A stretch of 64,000 nt of DNA from Hoylesella nanceiensis DSM 19126 = JCM 15639 (GCF_000379965.1 NZ_KB904331.1:62001-126000), one strand, 5' to 3'; shown: positions 19,101 through 27,810, counted from the stretch's first letter. The notes: a model not told the origin generated them from the sequence alone. Numbers and translations: made by a program.

Positions 19101-19774
19101 TTATTGGTGGTGACGGTGCTTCTTATGACATCGGTTACGGTGGTCTAGATCACGTTATTGCTTCTGGAGAAGATGTTAACATTCTTGTACTTGACACCGA
19201 AGTATATTCAAATACAGGTGGACAAAGCTCTAAATCTACTCCTCTTGGTGCTCTTGCACAGTTCGCTGCACAAGGAAAGCGCATCAGAAAGAAAGACTTA
19301 GGCTTGATGGCAACAACATACGGTTATGTATATGTAGCTCAAATTGCTATGGGTGCAGACCAAAACCAAACTCTTAAAGCTATTAGAGAAGCTGAAGCTT
19401 ATCCTGGACCTTCACTCATTATCGCTTATGCTCCATGTATTGCACACGGTCTTAAGGCTAAAGGTGGAATGGGTAAGAGCCAAGCTGAAGAAGGAAGAGC
19501 TGTTGAATGCGGTTACTGGCACTTATGGAGATACAACCCATTGTTGGCAGAAGAGGGCAAGAACCCATTCACTCTTGACTCTAAAGCACCAGATTGGAGC
19601 AAGTTCCAAGACTTCCTATTAGGTGAGGTTCGTTACCTATCTGTGAAGAAGGCTTATCCAAACGAAGCACAAGAGTTGTTTAACGCTGCTGAAGAAATGG
19701 CTAAGTTGCGTTATAAGAGCTACGTTCGCAAGACTCAAGAAGATTGGAGCAAAGAACAAGAAGCTGAAGCTTAA
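16199..19774 (+). CDS. nifJ: pyruvate:ferredoxin (flavodoxin) oxidoreductase
   Basis: 1191 residues, single-chain PFOR. It oxidises pyruvate and CoA to acetyl-CoA and CO2 and reduces ferredoxin, the central anaerobic step. The N-terminal domain I has YPITPSSPMAAHVDEW; two [4Fe-4S] motifs occur near residues 691 (CIQCNKCAYVCP) and 746 (CVGCGNCADVCP). A further cluster ligand set (CSGCGETPY) and the thiamine-diphosphate segment GDGASYDIGYGG lie in the C-terminal domain. Codon usage is strongly biased compared with neighbours, as expected for a highly expressed gene. Good terminator 38 bp after the stop. Confidence 0.98.
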   Translation: MAKEKKFITCDGNEAAAHVSYMFSEVAAIYPITPSSPMAAHVDEWAAKGRKNLFGQTVAVQEMQSEGGAAGAMHGSLQAGALTTTFTASQGLLLMIPNMYKIAGEMLPCVFDVSARAIATHALSIFGDHSDVMACRQTGFAMFCSGSVQEVMDLTAVPHLATLKTSIPFVNFFDGFRTSHEYQKVEVIDQEEIAKLVDPADIKRFRDRALTPERPSTRGTAENPETFFTHREACNQYYENIPEVVEDYLGKISEITGREYHLFSYYGAKDAENIIILMGSATEAAREAIDYLVKQGKKVGMIAVHLYRPFSVKHLLAAVPETVKRIAVLDRTKEPGAEGEPLYLDVKSAFYDQEKKPLIVGGRYGLGSADITPSHIISVYDNLELNEPKDHFTVGIVDDVTFTSLPEVEELPLGGEGVFEAKFYGLGADGTVGANKNSVKIIGDNTNKYCQAYFSYDSKKSGGFTCSHLRFGDSPIHSTYQVKTPNFVACHVQAYLNMYDVIRGLQKNGLFLLNTIFEGQELIDFIPNRIKRYFAQNNITVYYMNATKIAQEIGLGNRTNTILQSAFFRITKVIPIDLAVEQMKKFIEKSYGNKGQDVVDKNYAAVDRGNEYHTLEIDPLWANLQDDPSVEDDAPAFIKEIVRPINAQDGERLKVSDFIKHGMVDGTLKNGTAAFEKRGVEAFNPEWTADNCIQCNKCAYVCPHGCIRPFVLDEAEHAQFNDTTLDMKVPKTMAGMHFRIQVSVLDCVGCGNCADVCPGNKNGKALDMVPFTHDEKQIENWNYLIKEVKSKQHLVDTQSNVKNSQFAKTLFEFSGACSGCGETPYVKLISQLYGDREMIANATGCSSIYSASIPSTPYTTNEDGQGPAFANSLFEDFCEFGMGMNLANKKMRERIAMLLEQLISEDTTPQEMKEAAQEWLDSKDNADASKAATAKLKPLIHAGAEKGCPTCEELKTLDHFLVKRSQWIIGGDGASYDIGYGGLDHVIASGEDVNILVLDTEVYSNTGGQSSKSTPLGALAQFAAQGKRIRKKDLGLMATTYGYVYVAQIAMGADQNQTLKAIREAEAYPGPSLIIAYAPCIAHGLKAKGGMGKSQAEEGRAVECGYWHLWRYNPLLAEEGKNPFTLDSKAPDWSKFQDFLLGEVRYLSVKKAYPNEAQELFNAAEEMAKLRYKSYVRKTQEDWSKEQEAEA

Positions 19775-19811
19775 AGAATCATTCTGATTCATTTCAGAAC
19801 TTCATAAATAT

Positions 19812-19846
19812 AAAAAGGATGTGCAATATGCGCATCCTTTTTTCGT
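19812..19846 (+). terminator. intrinsic terminator of nifJ
   Basis: 13-bp stem with one G-T pair (19812-19824 with 19830-19842), 5-base loop and T run. Confidence 0.9.
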
Positions 19847-19960
19847 TTCTACACCCCTCTTTTCTACCAGTAAACAACAAATACAAGAGGAAAGGATTTA
19901 CTACCTTACAACACCTTAATCGCCTTCCAATTCAAGTCTGCTGCAATTTAAATAGAATTG

Positions 19961-20048
19961 CAATGCTTTCACAATCTAATAACATTACTATTATATCGTA
20001 AATACATTGCTTTTAGCTCACAAAAAAATTGCTTTTGCCTCTTTCCTA
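19961..20048 (+). repeat. 22-bp periodic intergenic repeat, array C (4 units)
   Basis: Units at 19961, 19983, 20005 and 20027: CAATGCTTTC, CATTACTATT, CATTGCTTTT, AATTGCTTTT, exactly 22 bp apart. This is the most degenerate of the four arrays. It lies in the 538-bp spacer between the convergent nifJ and the 42-residue gene. Nothing else is evident in 19850-20312. Confidence 0.72.
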
Positions 20049-20312
20049 TTCTATCATCATATTACAAATAAGATAAGCACATTTCTCACGATACAATCAA
20101 TTAGAAAACAAGCTAAGACTATTTCATTTTAAATAGGGTAAATTCTTGTTCATATAAAGGAAGAAATAGCCTCGTGATCATTTACCCCTCTTATCTCCTA
20201 AAAGCATACATTCCCTTTCGTTCTGTGGCTATATCAAACAAAAAGAGTGATACCTCAGAAAGAAGTATCACCCTATTATATTTTAATTCAAGAACTTATT
20301 CGATTGAATAAG

Positions 20313-20441
20313 CTACAGACTCTCGTCTTCAGGCTTATCAATTGTACGAATAACCGTCCTTACTAATCTCTTTTTTTTAAGCCACTGAGCCTTTCTTTGC
20401 TCGTAGTTTGCTCTTTGTTTCTCTAGGAAATTATCTGCCAT
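20313..20441 (-). CDS. 42-residue basic protein directly behind the DUF4270 lipoprotein
   Basis: ATG at 20441 follows the TAA stop of the DUF4270 gene with no base between (TAA-ATG), so translation is probably coupled. The product begins MADNFLEKQRANYEQRK and is rich in Lys, Arg and Gln, apparently one amphipathic helix, with an acidic tail (DKPEDESL). Similar very short proteins starting MADN/MANNYLEK occur in Bacteroidetes, as far as I recall; the function is unknown. A coding role is supported by the perfect juxtaposition and the absence of other stops. Confidence 0.62.
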   Translation of the reverse strand: MADNFLEKQRANYEQRKAQWLKKKRLVRTVIRTIDKPEDESL

Positions 20442-21878
20442 TTAGCGATTAAACTTACTATAGATAACGTTTATTAGAACCTTTCCATTGGTGTTATTAG
20501 GTCCTCCAACAAGCTTAGTACTTGTTAAAGACATATCAGGTTCAACCGAAGAAAGGATTGTTAAGCCACTTGAAGCATCAGAAGTGTATGTTGCTTTCAC
20601 AGGAATTAAGAGCACTTTGTTCCAGTTTGCGCTTGCTGTTCCATTCTTCTTCTCCTTATACATCGCATGAACTAACTTACTAATGTTGTTAAAGGTGTAA
20701 GTGTTGTATGTCTTACTATATTCTGCAAGATAACTTGTTTTATTGTCTGCAAGCTTTCTTTGAGAGAAGAAAGCAGCTGCTTCGTCTACAGGAATCAACA
20801 TCACTGTTGTTGGAACATTGAAAGCATATTGCGATGCTGTGGTGTTATTGATGCGGTGAAGCATTATCTTAGCAGAGCTGATAGTGTCGTTATCGTGTCC
20901 TTGCATAATCTTTTCAATTGGCAATTCCATTTGAGTGTAGATGCCTGCAGGAGTCTTTAAGTAAGTGTGTTGTGTCTCGTTTACAAGCGAGTTCAACTTT
21001 GTTTGGTCGTTTTGAACATAAGTTGTAGAAAGAACTTCTTCTGTTCCAGAGAACGAAACGCCTCCCTTTGTATCTTGTCCATTCTTCTTTAAGCGGAAGA
21101 ATACACTGATATCTACTGCACTAATATTTGCCATTGCACCCACACCAGATGTTGATTTGAAGTAAATACCTGGTAGAACGTTTTTAATGAACTGCAAAGG
21201 ATTAGCGAAATAGTTAGGATTTGAATAGTATTGCTTCATCAAATAAGTACCAAAGTTCTTATATTCAACGTGGTTCTTATCGTAATATTTACTATTTAAA
21301 TCAATGGTAATACCTTTATAATAGGTCTTTTTAGAGCGCACTGTTGCAGGTATATTCATATCAACAAGTGAATATACTTTCTCATATTTTGTGCTGTTGC
21401 TGGTGATATAAGGCGATACTTCAGGATTAAAGTCCGACTTATACTCTCTATTTTCAAGCATTGGCTGATCCATGATGAATGCTGTAACCTTCATCTTTGT
21501 TAATGAATCGCCATAAAAAGAATCGTAATAAAGAGTTATTCTGCATGAATCTGCATAAACGCCACTAGCATCTTTGCTTACAATACTATCTGTTTTAGGA
21601 AGCGAAAAGTCGTTAGGGCAATAGAATTGGGTCATAAAATTACTTGTGATATATGTCCCTGTTTCTGCATCTAACACCTTTCCTAAATGGTTATTTGCAT
21701 CTCTTGATAGTACAGCACCAGACAAAACAGATTTTGTACTCACCTCAAAAGAGTCTGAATTAATTGTCAGCTTATCTGTATCATCAATAAGGCTACCACC
21801 AAGATTTGATGTATTCTCGCTGCACGAAGCTGCTAAAAGCATGCCTAAACAGCAAATAAATAAATATTTTAAACGCAT
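20442..21878 (-). CDS. DUF4270 outer-membrane lipoprotein
   Basis: 478 residues from ATG 21878; a TTG six codons upstream (21896) is possible but unneeded. The N-terminus MRLKYLFICCLGMLLAASC is a lipoprotein signal peptide with lipobox LAAS-C, and SENTSNLGGSLIDD follows. The body is Ser/Thr/Asn rich and beta-strand like, with the DUF4270 pattern (early YCPNDF, then SAKIMLHRINN and MLIPVDEAAAFFS). These are surface or periplasmic lipoproteins of unknown function found throughout Bacteroidetes. The gene is often near glycogen-synthase-like and pan genes, as here. Confidence 0.85.
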   Translation of the reverse strand: MRLKYLFICCLGMLLAASCSENTSNLGGSLIDDTDKLTINSDSFEVSTKSVLSGAVLSRDANNHLGKVLDAETGTYITSNFMTQFYCPNDFSLPKTDSIVSKDASGVYADSCRITLYYDSFYGDSLTKMKVTAFIMDQPMLENREYKSDFNPEVSPYITSNSTKYEKVYSLVDMNIPATVRSKKTYYKGITIDLNSKYYDKNHVEYKNFGTYLMKQYYSNPNYFANPLQFIKNVLPGIYFKSTSGVGAMANISAVDISVFFRLKKNGQDTKGGVSFSGTEEVLSTTYVQNDQTKLNSLVNETQHTYLKTPAGIYTQMELPIEKIMQGHDNDTISSAKIMLHRINNTTASQYAFNVPTTVMLIPVDEAAAFFSQRKLADNKTSYLAEYSKTYNTYTFNNISKLVHAMYKEKKNGTASANWNKVLLIPVKATYTSDASSGLTILSSVEPDMSLTSTKLVGGPNNTNGKVLINVIYSKFNR

Positions 21879-21938
21879 AGTTCTCTTTCTTTTCAATATC
21901 TTTCGATTGATATTCTGTCATCTCACAAAGCATCACTC

Positions 21939-21957
21939 CTACCGATATTTACGGTAG
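21939..21957. promoter_or_regulatory. short perfect palindrome upstream of the DUF4270 gene
   Basis: CTACCG and CGGTAG (21939-21944, 21952-21957) flank a 7-base AT spacer. There is no T run, so it is more like an operator or a weak hairpin in the leader of the DUF4270 transcript than a terminator. Confidence 0.35.
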
Positions 21958-21992
21958 TTGCACTGCCCGTTCTCACTAATTAACACACGGTA

Positions 21993-22805
21993 TTATTCTG
22001 TTTCGCCAAGAATTTGATTATAGAAATTGCTATATTCTGTAGCAAGGTCTGCTTCCGAATGGTTCAAAACGAATTTACCTTTCTCTGAAGCATAGGCTAA
22101 CATATCTTTATTTTCATTAGGAACGGCCTCAATAATACCATCACTAAAATCAATAGCAAGCTTTGTTAGCTCATTAAAATCAAACTTATCGTTGTATGGT
22201 TTAAGCACTTTCTTGTTGGCATCTCTAAACTCTAAGCAGTCTTTAAAGTTATCTTTAAAATCTGATTGTAGTCTATCATTGAACAAAGAAGTAACGACTT
22301 TAGTGTTTGCAAACGATGGTTCATCGTGATAAGCTGTCTTGATATAGAGTGGAATAATTGACGACATCCAACCTTGACAATGAATAATATCTGGTGTCCA
22401 ACGTAGCTTTTTCACTGTTTCTAACACGCCACGAGCAAAGAATATAGCACGTTCGCCATTGTCATTGTATTCGTTTCCTTCTTCATCTACTGCCATTTGA
22501 CGCTTCATAAAGAAATCATCATTATCGATAAAGTACACTTGTACACGTGCTTGAGGCACTGAAGCAACCTTAATTATCAATGGATGGTCGGTGTCATCTA
22601 TAATAAGATTCATCCCCGAAAGACGAATAACTTCATGTAATTGACCTCTACGTTCATTAATAATACCCCACTTTGGCATAAAAGTACGAATCTCAAAACC
22701 ATTCTCTTGAATTGTTTTTGGAACCTCAATACCTTTCAATGATAAGGGAGTTTCAGGGACATAAGGTGTAATCTCTTGGTTGATGAATAATATTTTCTTT
22801 GCCAT
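21993..22805 (-). CDS. starch/glycogen synthase catalytic-domain-like protein, N-terminal GT5 domain only
   Basis: 270 residues. It begins AKKILFINQEITPYVPETPLS, which resembles the ADP-glucose-binding start of GT5 glycogen synthases, and has DIIHCQGWMSSIIPLYI (the DxxHxHDW-like region) near residue 140. A full glycogen synthase is about 470-550 residues with a second GT-B Rossmann domain; that domain is missing here, so catalysis as a glycogen synthase is doubtful. The same short gene divergent from panC occurs in other Bacteroidetes, so this is a family trait rather than a truncation in this genome. Promoter TATCTTTG at 22835-22828. Confidence 0.8.
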   Translation of the reverse strand: MAKKILFINQEITPYVPETPLSLKGIEVPKTIQENGFEIRTFMPKWGIINERRGQLHEVIRLSGMNLIIDDTDHPLIIKVASVPQARVQVYFIDNDDFFMKRQMAVDEEGNEYNDNGERAIFFARGVLETVKKLRWTPDIIHCQGWMSSIIPLYIKTAYHDEPSFANTKVVTSLFNDRLQSDFKDNFKDCLEFRDANKKVLKPYNDKFDFNELTKLAIDFSDGIIEAVPNENKDMLAYASEKGKFVLNHSEADLATEYSNFYNQILGETE

Positions 22806-22827
22806 TTTGATTTTAATTTGTTATTTG

Positions 22828-22835
22828 CAAAGATA
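22828..22835 (-). promoter_or_regulatory. -7 element for the GT5-like gene
   Basis: TATCTTTG on the minus strand, 23 bp before the start codon at 22805. A weak TTTAG stands in the -33 position. Confidence 0.55.
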
Positions 22836-22992
22836 CTATTTTTTTGTTGAACTAAAGTTCAAGTAACCACATTATTATTAATATATAAGACTTTTAGCTT
22901 ATATTTTTATTGTTATTTTTCGATATTAAAGAAAAAAGTTGTTATTTTGCACCCGATAATTCACTTGATTTGTCATTCAAGAAGAAAACAAA

Positions 22993-23841
22993 ATGAAGAT
23001 TTTCGACAATATTGTAGACCTACAAAACGAGCTTTTCTACTTAAGAAAAGCCAACAAAAAGATAGGACTTGTGCCTACCATGGGAGCACTACACCAAGGT
23101 CATGCATCATTGGTTAAGCAGTGTGTAGCCGACAATGACATCACAATTGTATCGGTATTTCTTAATCCCACACAGTTTAACGACCCCAAAGACCTTGAGC
23201 GTTATCCTCGAACTTTTGAGGAAGATTGTAAGATTTTGAATGAAGTTGGAGCCGATATTGTATTCGCTCCCACCCCAAAAGAGATGTATCCAACTCCTGA
23301 TAACCGCCACTTCGAGTTCCCACCAACATCAACTGTAATGGAAGGAGCTAAACGTCCAGGACACTTTAACGGCGTTTGTCAGGTCGTTTCTCGCCTATTT
23401 TATATCACAAAACCACACAATGCATACTTTGGGGAGAAGGATTGGCAACAGATTTGTGTTATAAAACAACTCGTAAAGTATTTAAATTTAGATATCAACA
23501 TTATCGAATGTCCTATCATTAGAGAGGAAAGTGGATTGGCAATGAGCTCTCGTAACGCCCTATTAACAAGCGAAGAGCGAGCAATTGCAGCCAATATCTA
23601 CCGCATTTTAAAGGAAAGCGTAACAAAGAAAGACAGCTTATCGGTAGGCGAACTTCAACAAGAAGTGATCAATTCGATTAATGCCATAGACCAATTGGAG
23701 GTGGAATACTTCGAAATTGTAGACGGAAACACCTTAGAAACTGTACATTCGTGGAACGATTCGCCTTATATTGTGGGCTGCATCACCGTATATTGTGGCG
23801 CAACTCCTATTCGCTTAATCGACCACATCAAATATAAATAA
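22993..23841 (+). CDS. panC: pantothenate synthetase
   Basis: 282 residues. It joins pantoate and beta-alanine with ATP to make pantothenate, the precursor of CoA. The ATP-binding motifs are [15 protein letters not shown] (residues 27-41, with HxGH) and [13 protein letters not shown], plus FGEKDWQQ in the middle. It lies 62 bp before panD in the same direction; together they supply beta-alanine and condense it. Divergent from the GT5-like gene. Confidence 0.97.
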   Translation: MKIFDNIVDLQNELFYLRKANKKIGLVPTMGALHQGHASLVKQCVADNDITIVSVFLNPTQFNDPKDLERYPRTFEEDCKILNEVGADIVFAPTPKEMYPTPDNRHFEFPPTSTVMEGAKRPGHFNGVCQVVSRLFYITKPHNAYFGEKDWQQICVIKQLVKYLNLDINIIECPIIREESGLAMSSRNALLTSEERAIAANIYRILKESVTKKDSLSVGELQQEVINSINAIDQLEVEYFEIVDGNTLETVHSWNDSPYIVGCITVYCGATPIRLIDHIKYK

Positions 23842-23903
23842 CCCCTACAAAGCAACTATCACAACGTTGCAAGAGGCAAAAAGCAAGAAAAAGAGATAAA
23901 AAC

Positions 23904-24251
23904 ATGATGATTCAAGTTTTAAAATCGAAGCTACATCGAGTTAAAGTTACCGATGCAAATCTTAACTATATAGGAAGTATAACTATCGATGAGGACCTTT
24001 TAGACGCTGCAAATATGATTGCAGGAGAGAAGGTTCAGATTGTAGATAACAACAACGGAGAACGCTTTGAAACCTATATTATAGCCGGAGAACGTGGTTC
24101 TGGCTGCATATGTTTAAACGGAGCAGCAGCTAGAAAGGTGCAAATTGGCGACACTATTATCATCATTTCATACGCACTCATGGACTTTGAAGAGGCTAAA
24201 ACCTTTACACCTTGGGTGGTATTCCCTAAAGATAATAAGATCGAGCGATAA
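23904..24251 (+). CDS. panD: aspartate 1-decarboxylase proenzyme
   Basis: 115 residues. It makes beta-alanine from aspartate using a self-generated pyruvoyl group. The self-cleavage site Gly24-Ser25 is in NYIGSITID, at the same position as in the E. coli enzyme when counted from the first of the two starting methionines. [21 protein letters not shown] and the C-terminal [12 protein letters not shown] also fit. It forms an operon with panC; a terminator lies about 160 bp downstream. Confidence 0.96.
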   Translation: MMIQVLKSKLHRVKVTDANLNYIGSITIDEDLLDAANMIAGEKVQIVDNNNGERFETYIIAGERGSGCICLNGAAARKVQIGDTIIIISYALMDFEEAKTFTPWVVFPKDNKIER

Positions 24252-24413
24252 CAACTCACCTGCAAACACGATTTACTTGCTCTATAAAGCCATTCTATTC
24301 CATACCCAAAAGCGGTTTAAGAATGATGCTATAACAGCTTAAACAAGCTGTAAAAGCAGAGTTAAAGCTGATTTAGAGTGAGAATTGAGCAGCTAAAAAG
24401 AATAAGATTATAT

Positions 24414-24452
24414 AAGAGTGCAATTGATTATATCGATTGCACTCTTTTCTTT
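24414..24452 (+). terminator. probable terminator of panC-panD
   Basis: 11-bp perfect stem (24414-24424 with 24436-24446) followed by TTTTCTTTT. It is 160 bp after the panD stop. The bases between are AT-rich with no gene. Confidence 0.75.
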
Positions 24453-25100
24453 TGCAATACATTCACACTCAACTCCTCTTTTAAATCCATTCTAATATAC
24501 GCTAAACTATACGTCTTATGTGCCTTAAAAGGTGAGTACTATCCTTACCTTTGCAATACCACCAAGCACACAAAGAACGCTTCTAACGTAGTATTTTCAC
24601 CCCAACAGTCACTCAACAAGTCCCTAAAAGCATTTCAATTCAAAGCAACCTGTAGTCATATAACTAAGCCAATCGCCCTCTATAACTTATCAAAATCTCT
24701 TAAAGAGACATTTATTTTCATATTAAGGAGAAGTATAATAGAAGCAAAATAAACCTCTTTTCAAAGCAATTTTCATATATTCCAGGGACTTTTACTATTA
24801 CATATGATCTATTCTCACGTTCTCTTTTCCTACTTTTCGTCCCTCGAAAGCAGCTAATAAGATAAGAATTAAGCCGATTTAAGCCATAAAACAAATCCTT
24901 TTCTATCCCTTTCATGCTCCTATTTTGCTCTTCCTCGAGGCTTTTAACGATGCAAAGTCACGCATATTCCATTGTTTTCGAGCCACAATATCACTCTTAC
25001 TAAGCTGAAAATCGTTATTTTCCACATCATTTTCTCCCAATTTTACATCTAATAAGAGGTATAACTGGCACCGCACCTCCATAATTTCACAATGCAAAAG
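24453..25100. other. non-coding spacer between panD and the XRE regulator
   Basis: No gene is supported. A 124-codon frame on the plus strand (24378-24752) starts inside the terminator and has a composition unlike the neighbouring proteins. The spacer ends in repeat array D. Confidence 0.55.
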
Positions 25101-25188
25101 CAGTGATATTTGAATGCAATAGCTATGCTTTTTACTGCTAATAGCAATGCTTTTACTCTGCAAACTCAATACTTTTTCGCTTCATTCT
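25101..25188 (+). repeat. 22-bp periodic intergenic repeat, array D (4 units)
   Basis: Units at 25101, 25123, 25145 and 25167: CAGTGATATT, CTATGCTTTT, CAATGCTTTT, CAATACTTTT, again exactly 22 bp apart. Spacer ends CAATAG and TAATAG repeat the ends seen in arrays A and B. It lies in the spacer between convergent panD and the XRE gene. Confidence 0.8.
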
Positions 25189-25331
25189 GATGAAAATCAC
25201 ATCTAAATAAAAGGACATTTCTCACCTAAAAGGCAGTTTTTTAGGACAAAAGTTATCAACAATAGAATATCAAATTCAAAATAAATTAACATAAGTAAAC
25301 ATTTACATTGTTGATAACTTACAACAAAAAA

Positions 25332-25349
25332 GGGAGCAAAAATGCTCCC
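25332..25349 (-). terminator. terminator of the XRE regulator gene
   Basis: 7-bp GC-rich stem GGGAGCA/TGCTCCC with 4-base loop, followed on the minus strand by TTTTTTGTTGT. Confidence 0.85.
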
Positions 25350-25414
25350 AAAATCACAAAAAAATAAGATTCTAAAACAAATAATAGTCTTAGAATCTCA
25401 TATTTCCTTATCTT

Positions 25415-25879
25415 TTACTTCTTAGGAACAAAGGTTTCCCAAGTCTGATCATCAAAAAATATACGTATTTCGGTAATCTGTCGCTGTGGTTTTTCCACTT
25501 CTTTTATGACTACACGCTCTTTAGGTGTGTTATAATTAACGCCTGAATAAGATGGGGAATTATCGAAATCTAGAGTAGGAGTCGCTGCTTTAGCAGTAGA
25601 AGCATCTGAATTTGCTGTTTCAAAATGTTCGCCTTCATTAGCAAACATATCATCATTTTGCGAACTATCATCTAAAAACATCGGGCCATTTCCATACATC
25701 AACCAATCTAAATTTATAGAAGGAAATTTCTTCTTGATGGCATCTACATGATTTAATGTTGGTTTTGTGCGATCATTAAAGATGCTACTTAATGATGCAG
25801 GAGACAATCCTAAGATGTCAGCAAAGGTCTGTTGAGACATGTGCTGATGTAACATTAGTTGGCGAATTCTATCTTTCAT
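25415..25879 (-). CDS. XRE-family helix-turn-helix regulator
   Basis: 154 residues. The N-terminal HTH_3-like domain covers about residues 1-66 (MSQQTFADILGLSPASLSSI contains the recognition helix). The segment LDWLMYGNGPMF after it is the linker typical of Bacteroidetes Cro/CI-like proteins. The rest is disordered and Ser/Thr/Ala/Asn-rich until a conserved end (RQITEIRIFFDDQTWETFVPKK). DNA target unknown. It has its own terminator and a long AT-rich upstream region full of TTTACA words, which could be its operators. Confidence 0.87.
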   Translation of the reverse strand: MKDRIRQLMLHQHMSQQTFADILGLSPASLSSIFNDRTKPTLNHVDAIKKKFPSINLDWLMYGNGPMFLDDSSQNDDMFANEGEHFETANSDASTAKAATPTLDFDNSPSYSGVNYNTPKERVVIKEVEKPQRQITEIRIFFDDQTWETFVPKK

Positions 25880-26559
25880 TTTTGCTCTTTTACTACAATT
25901 ATACTGCGAAAATCGCTTTTTCTATTTACATTACAAAGGTAAATCAAAAAAAGGAGATATGCAACAAATCTAAAATAAATATGCAAATAAAAAACTTTAC
26001 AAATACATATTTAAATCTTTACGTTGATCCTTCATGTTTTTATATTTATATATTCACATTTAAATGTCATACATTTCAAAAGATAATAGAAACCCCTCAT
26101 TTACTTTAATTCAAACTATATAGATATTGGTTATTAAATAGTTACAAACATATATACATCTGTAAATATAGCATTCTCTATGCTCTACAGGCAAAATTGT
26201 ATACTAAACCAAATTAAAAGATATAATAAACAAATAATAAAACACTGGTTTTCAGCAACTTATTGTTTTATATCACACTCCGAATATATTTACATTTGCA
26301 ATTGTAAAGGGTCTTAATTTGCAAATTCGTATCCTGTTTTTAATATATAAATATTTACATATCCATATTAGTGCAACATCATTTTAAATTACAAAGTAAA
26401 ATAAATTATATATTTACATTTCAAACTTTACAAAGTAAAACATAAAACAAAGCTTAACGATAAATTGAGTAGTGAAAAATGAAGTCATTTTCTTCATTTC
26501 TTTAGTATTCACGAACAAGGATAAAGTTGCTGAGAAATACGAAAAATATGAGCATAAAA
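25880..26559. other. 680-bp AT-rich upstream region with recurrent TTTACA/TGTAAA
   Basis: Eight copies of TTTACA or its complement: 25925, 25996, 26161 (inverted), 26289, 26303 (inverted), 26354, 26413 and 26427. The pair at 26289/26303 faces inward. A -7-like TACCTTTG lies at 25941-25934 on the minus strand for the XRE gene. No gene is supported here, and base composition alone may explain some copies. Confidence 0.45.
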
Positions 26560-26592
26560 AAAGTGGCAAAAACCCTTTGTTTATGCCACTTT
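26560..26592 (-). terminator. terminator of holA
   Basis: 9-bp stem (26560-26568 with 26584-26592) followed on the minus strand by TTTTTTTA, 70 bp after the holA stop. Confidence 0.8.
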
Positions 26593-26659
26593 GTAGTATG
26601 TTTTTTCTGTACAGTAAAAATTCGATTCTAGAATAAAAATAGGTAAAAACTACCCTATT

Positions 26660-27688
26660 TTAGTGTAAAATGAAGAACAAAAGCTCCTTCATTAGCTCAT
26701 CTGCAGATGTATTTGGGTTATCTAAACCTTTGCTTTTAGCATCAACCTCTCTAATCTTCTCTATAATTTGCATTGCCTTTACACCCGAATAGTTCCTCAT
26801 TCCAAGTATATAATCTTTGGCAGCCCAGCTCGATTTCAATTCTAAAAATCTCGCAACATCAGCTTCATTACTCCTATTTGGCGCATAATAGGCAATCATT
26901 AGATTTTGAAAATAACTGAACAACAGCGGTAGAAAGGCATATATAGAGCCTGACTTAGGATTCTTTTCAAAATAGTTGATAATGAGATTTGCCTTATATA
27001 CATCTTTATTTATAATGGCACTTCGAAGTTCAAACGTATTAAATTCTTTACTTATACCTATCTTCTGCTCCACCATCTCTGGTGTTATGATTCTATTTTT
27101 ATCATCTAACGACAAAATGATTTTATCTAATTCAGACACTAACCTACTTAAATCTGCTCCCACATGCTCTACAATCATATCCGAAGATTTGGCATCTATC
27201 TGCACATGTTTACCTTTTAAATATTTGTTAATGAAGGTATTTAATTCATAATCTCGTTTTTTCTTACTTTCAAAGACAATTCCAACCGATTCTGCTTTCG
27301 CTACAACTTTCTTACGTTTGTCTATTAATCCATTTTTATGACACCACACTAAAATTGTTGTTGGCATTGGATTTACAAGATACTTTTCGAGTGCATCGAG
27401 TGATTTTACATTCTGCGCTTCTTTCACAATCACCACTCTATGGCTCGACATCATAGGATATCCCTTTGCAATATCTACCACTTGAGCTGCTGTTACATCT
27501 GCTCCAAAGAGAATAGTTTGATTAAAATCTTGCTCTTCTGGCTTCAAAACAGAGTTTGCTATGGCATCTGCTATCTGATCGATGTAATACGATTCGTCTC
27601 CCATCAATATGTAAACAGGTGCATATTGCCGTTGTTCTATACGGCGCATGATGTCTTCGAAAGTAATAGAACTTTTCTTTTCAGTCAT
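26660..27688 (-). CDS. holA: DNA polymerase III subunit delta
   Basis: 342 residues, the clamp-loader delta subunit that opens the beta ring. The N-terminus (YAPVYILMGDESYYIDQIADAI) and the AAA-like first domain without a P-loop fit HolA. The middle part VEHVGADLSRLVSELDKIIL and the following EMVEQKIGISKEFNTFEL are the conserved delta helices. Length is normal. Divergent from the small HSDR_N-like gene, an arrangement common in Bacteroidetes. Confidence 0.92.
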   Translation of the reverse strand: MTEKKSSITFEDIMRRIEQRQYAPVYILMGDESYYIDQIADAIANSVLKPEEQDFNQTILFGADVTAAQVVDIAKGYPMMSSHRVVIVKEAQNVKSLDALEKYLVNPMPTTILVWCHKNGLIDKRKKVVAKAESVGIVFESKKKRDYELNTFINKYLKGKHVQIDAKSSDMIVEHVGADLSRLVSELDKIILSLDDKNRIITPEMVEQKIGISKEFNTFELRSAIINKDVYKANLIINYFEKNPKSGSIYAFLPLLFSYFQNLMIAYYAPNRSNEADVARFLELKSSWAAKDYILGMRNYSGVKAMQIIEKIREVDAKSKGLDNPNTSADELMKELLFFILH

Positions 27689-27810
27689 ACATTATTATAT
27701 ATATAAAACTAAATAGTGCATCAATCTGAATACCACTACTCTATTTTTAGCAATCCATCTTTATGCAAAAAAGCAATGATAAAAAGTTTCTTACTACACT
27801 AAAATAGCAG

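Noticed and set aside
24378-24752. 124-codon open frame on the plus strand
   Set aside because: Begins ahead of and overlaps the panD terminator hairpin, with Cys/Phe/Ser/Lys-rich low-information sequence and no neighbours; AT-rich chance frame.
7645-25188. CRISPR array as explanation of the 22-bp periodic units
   Set aside because: Only four units per place, a 10-base conserved core, no 20-40 bp unique spacers between long identical repeats, and no cas genes.
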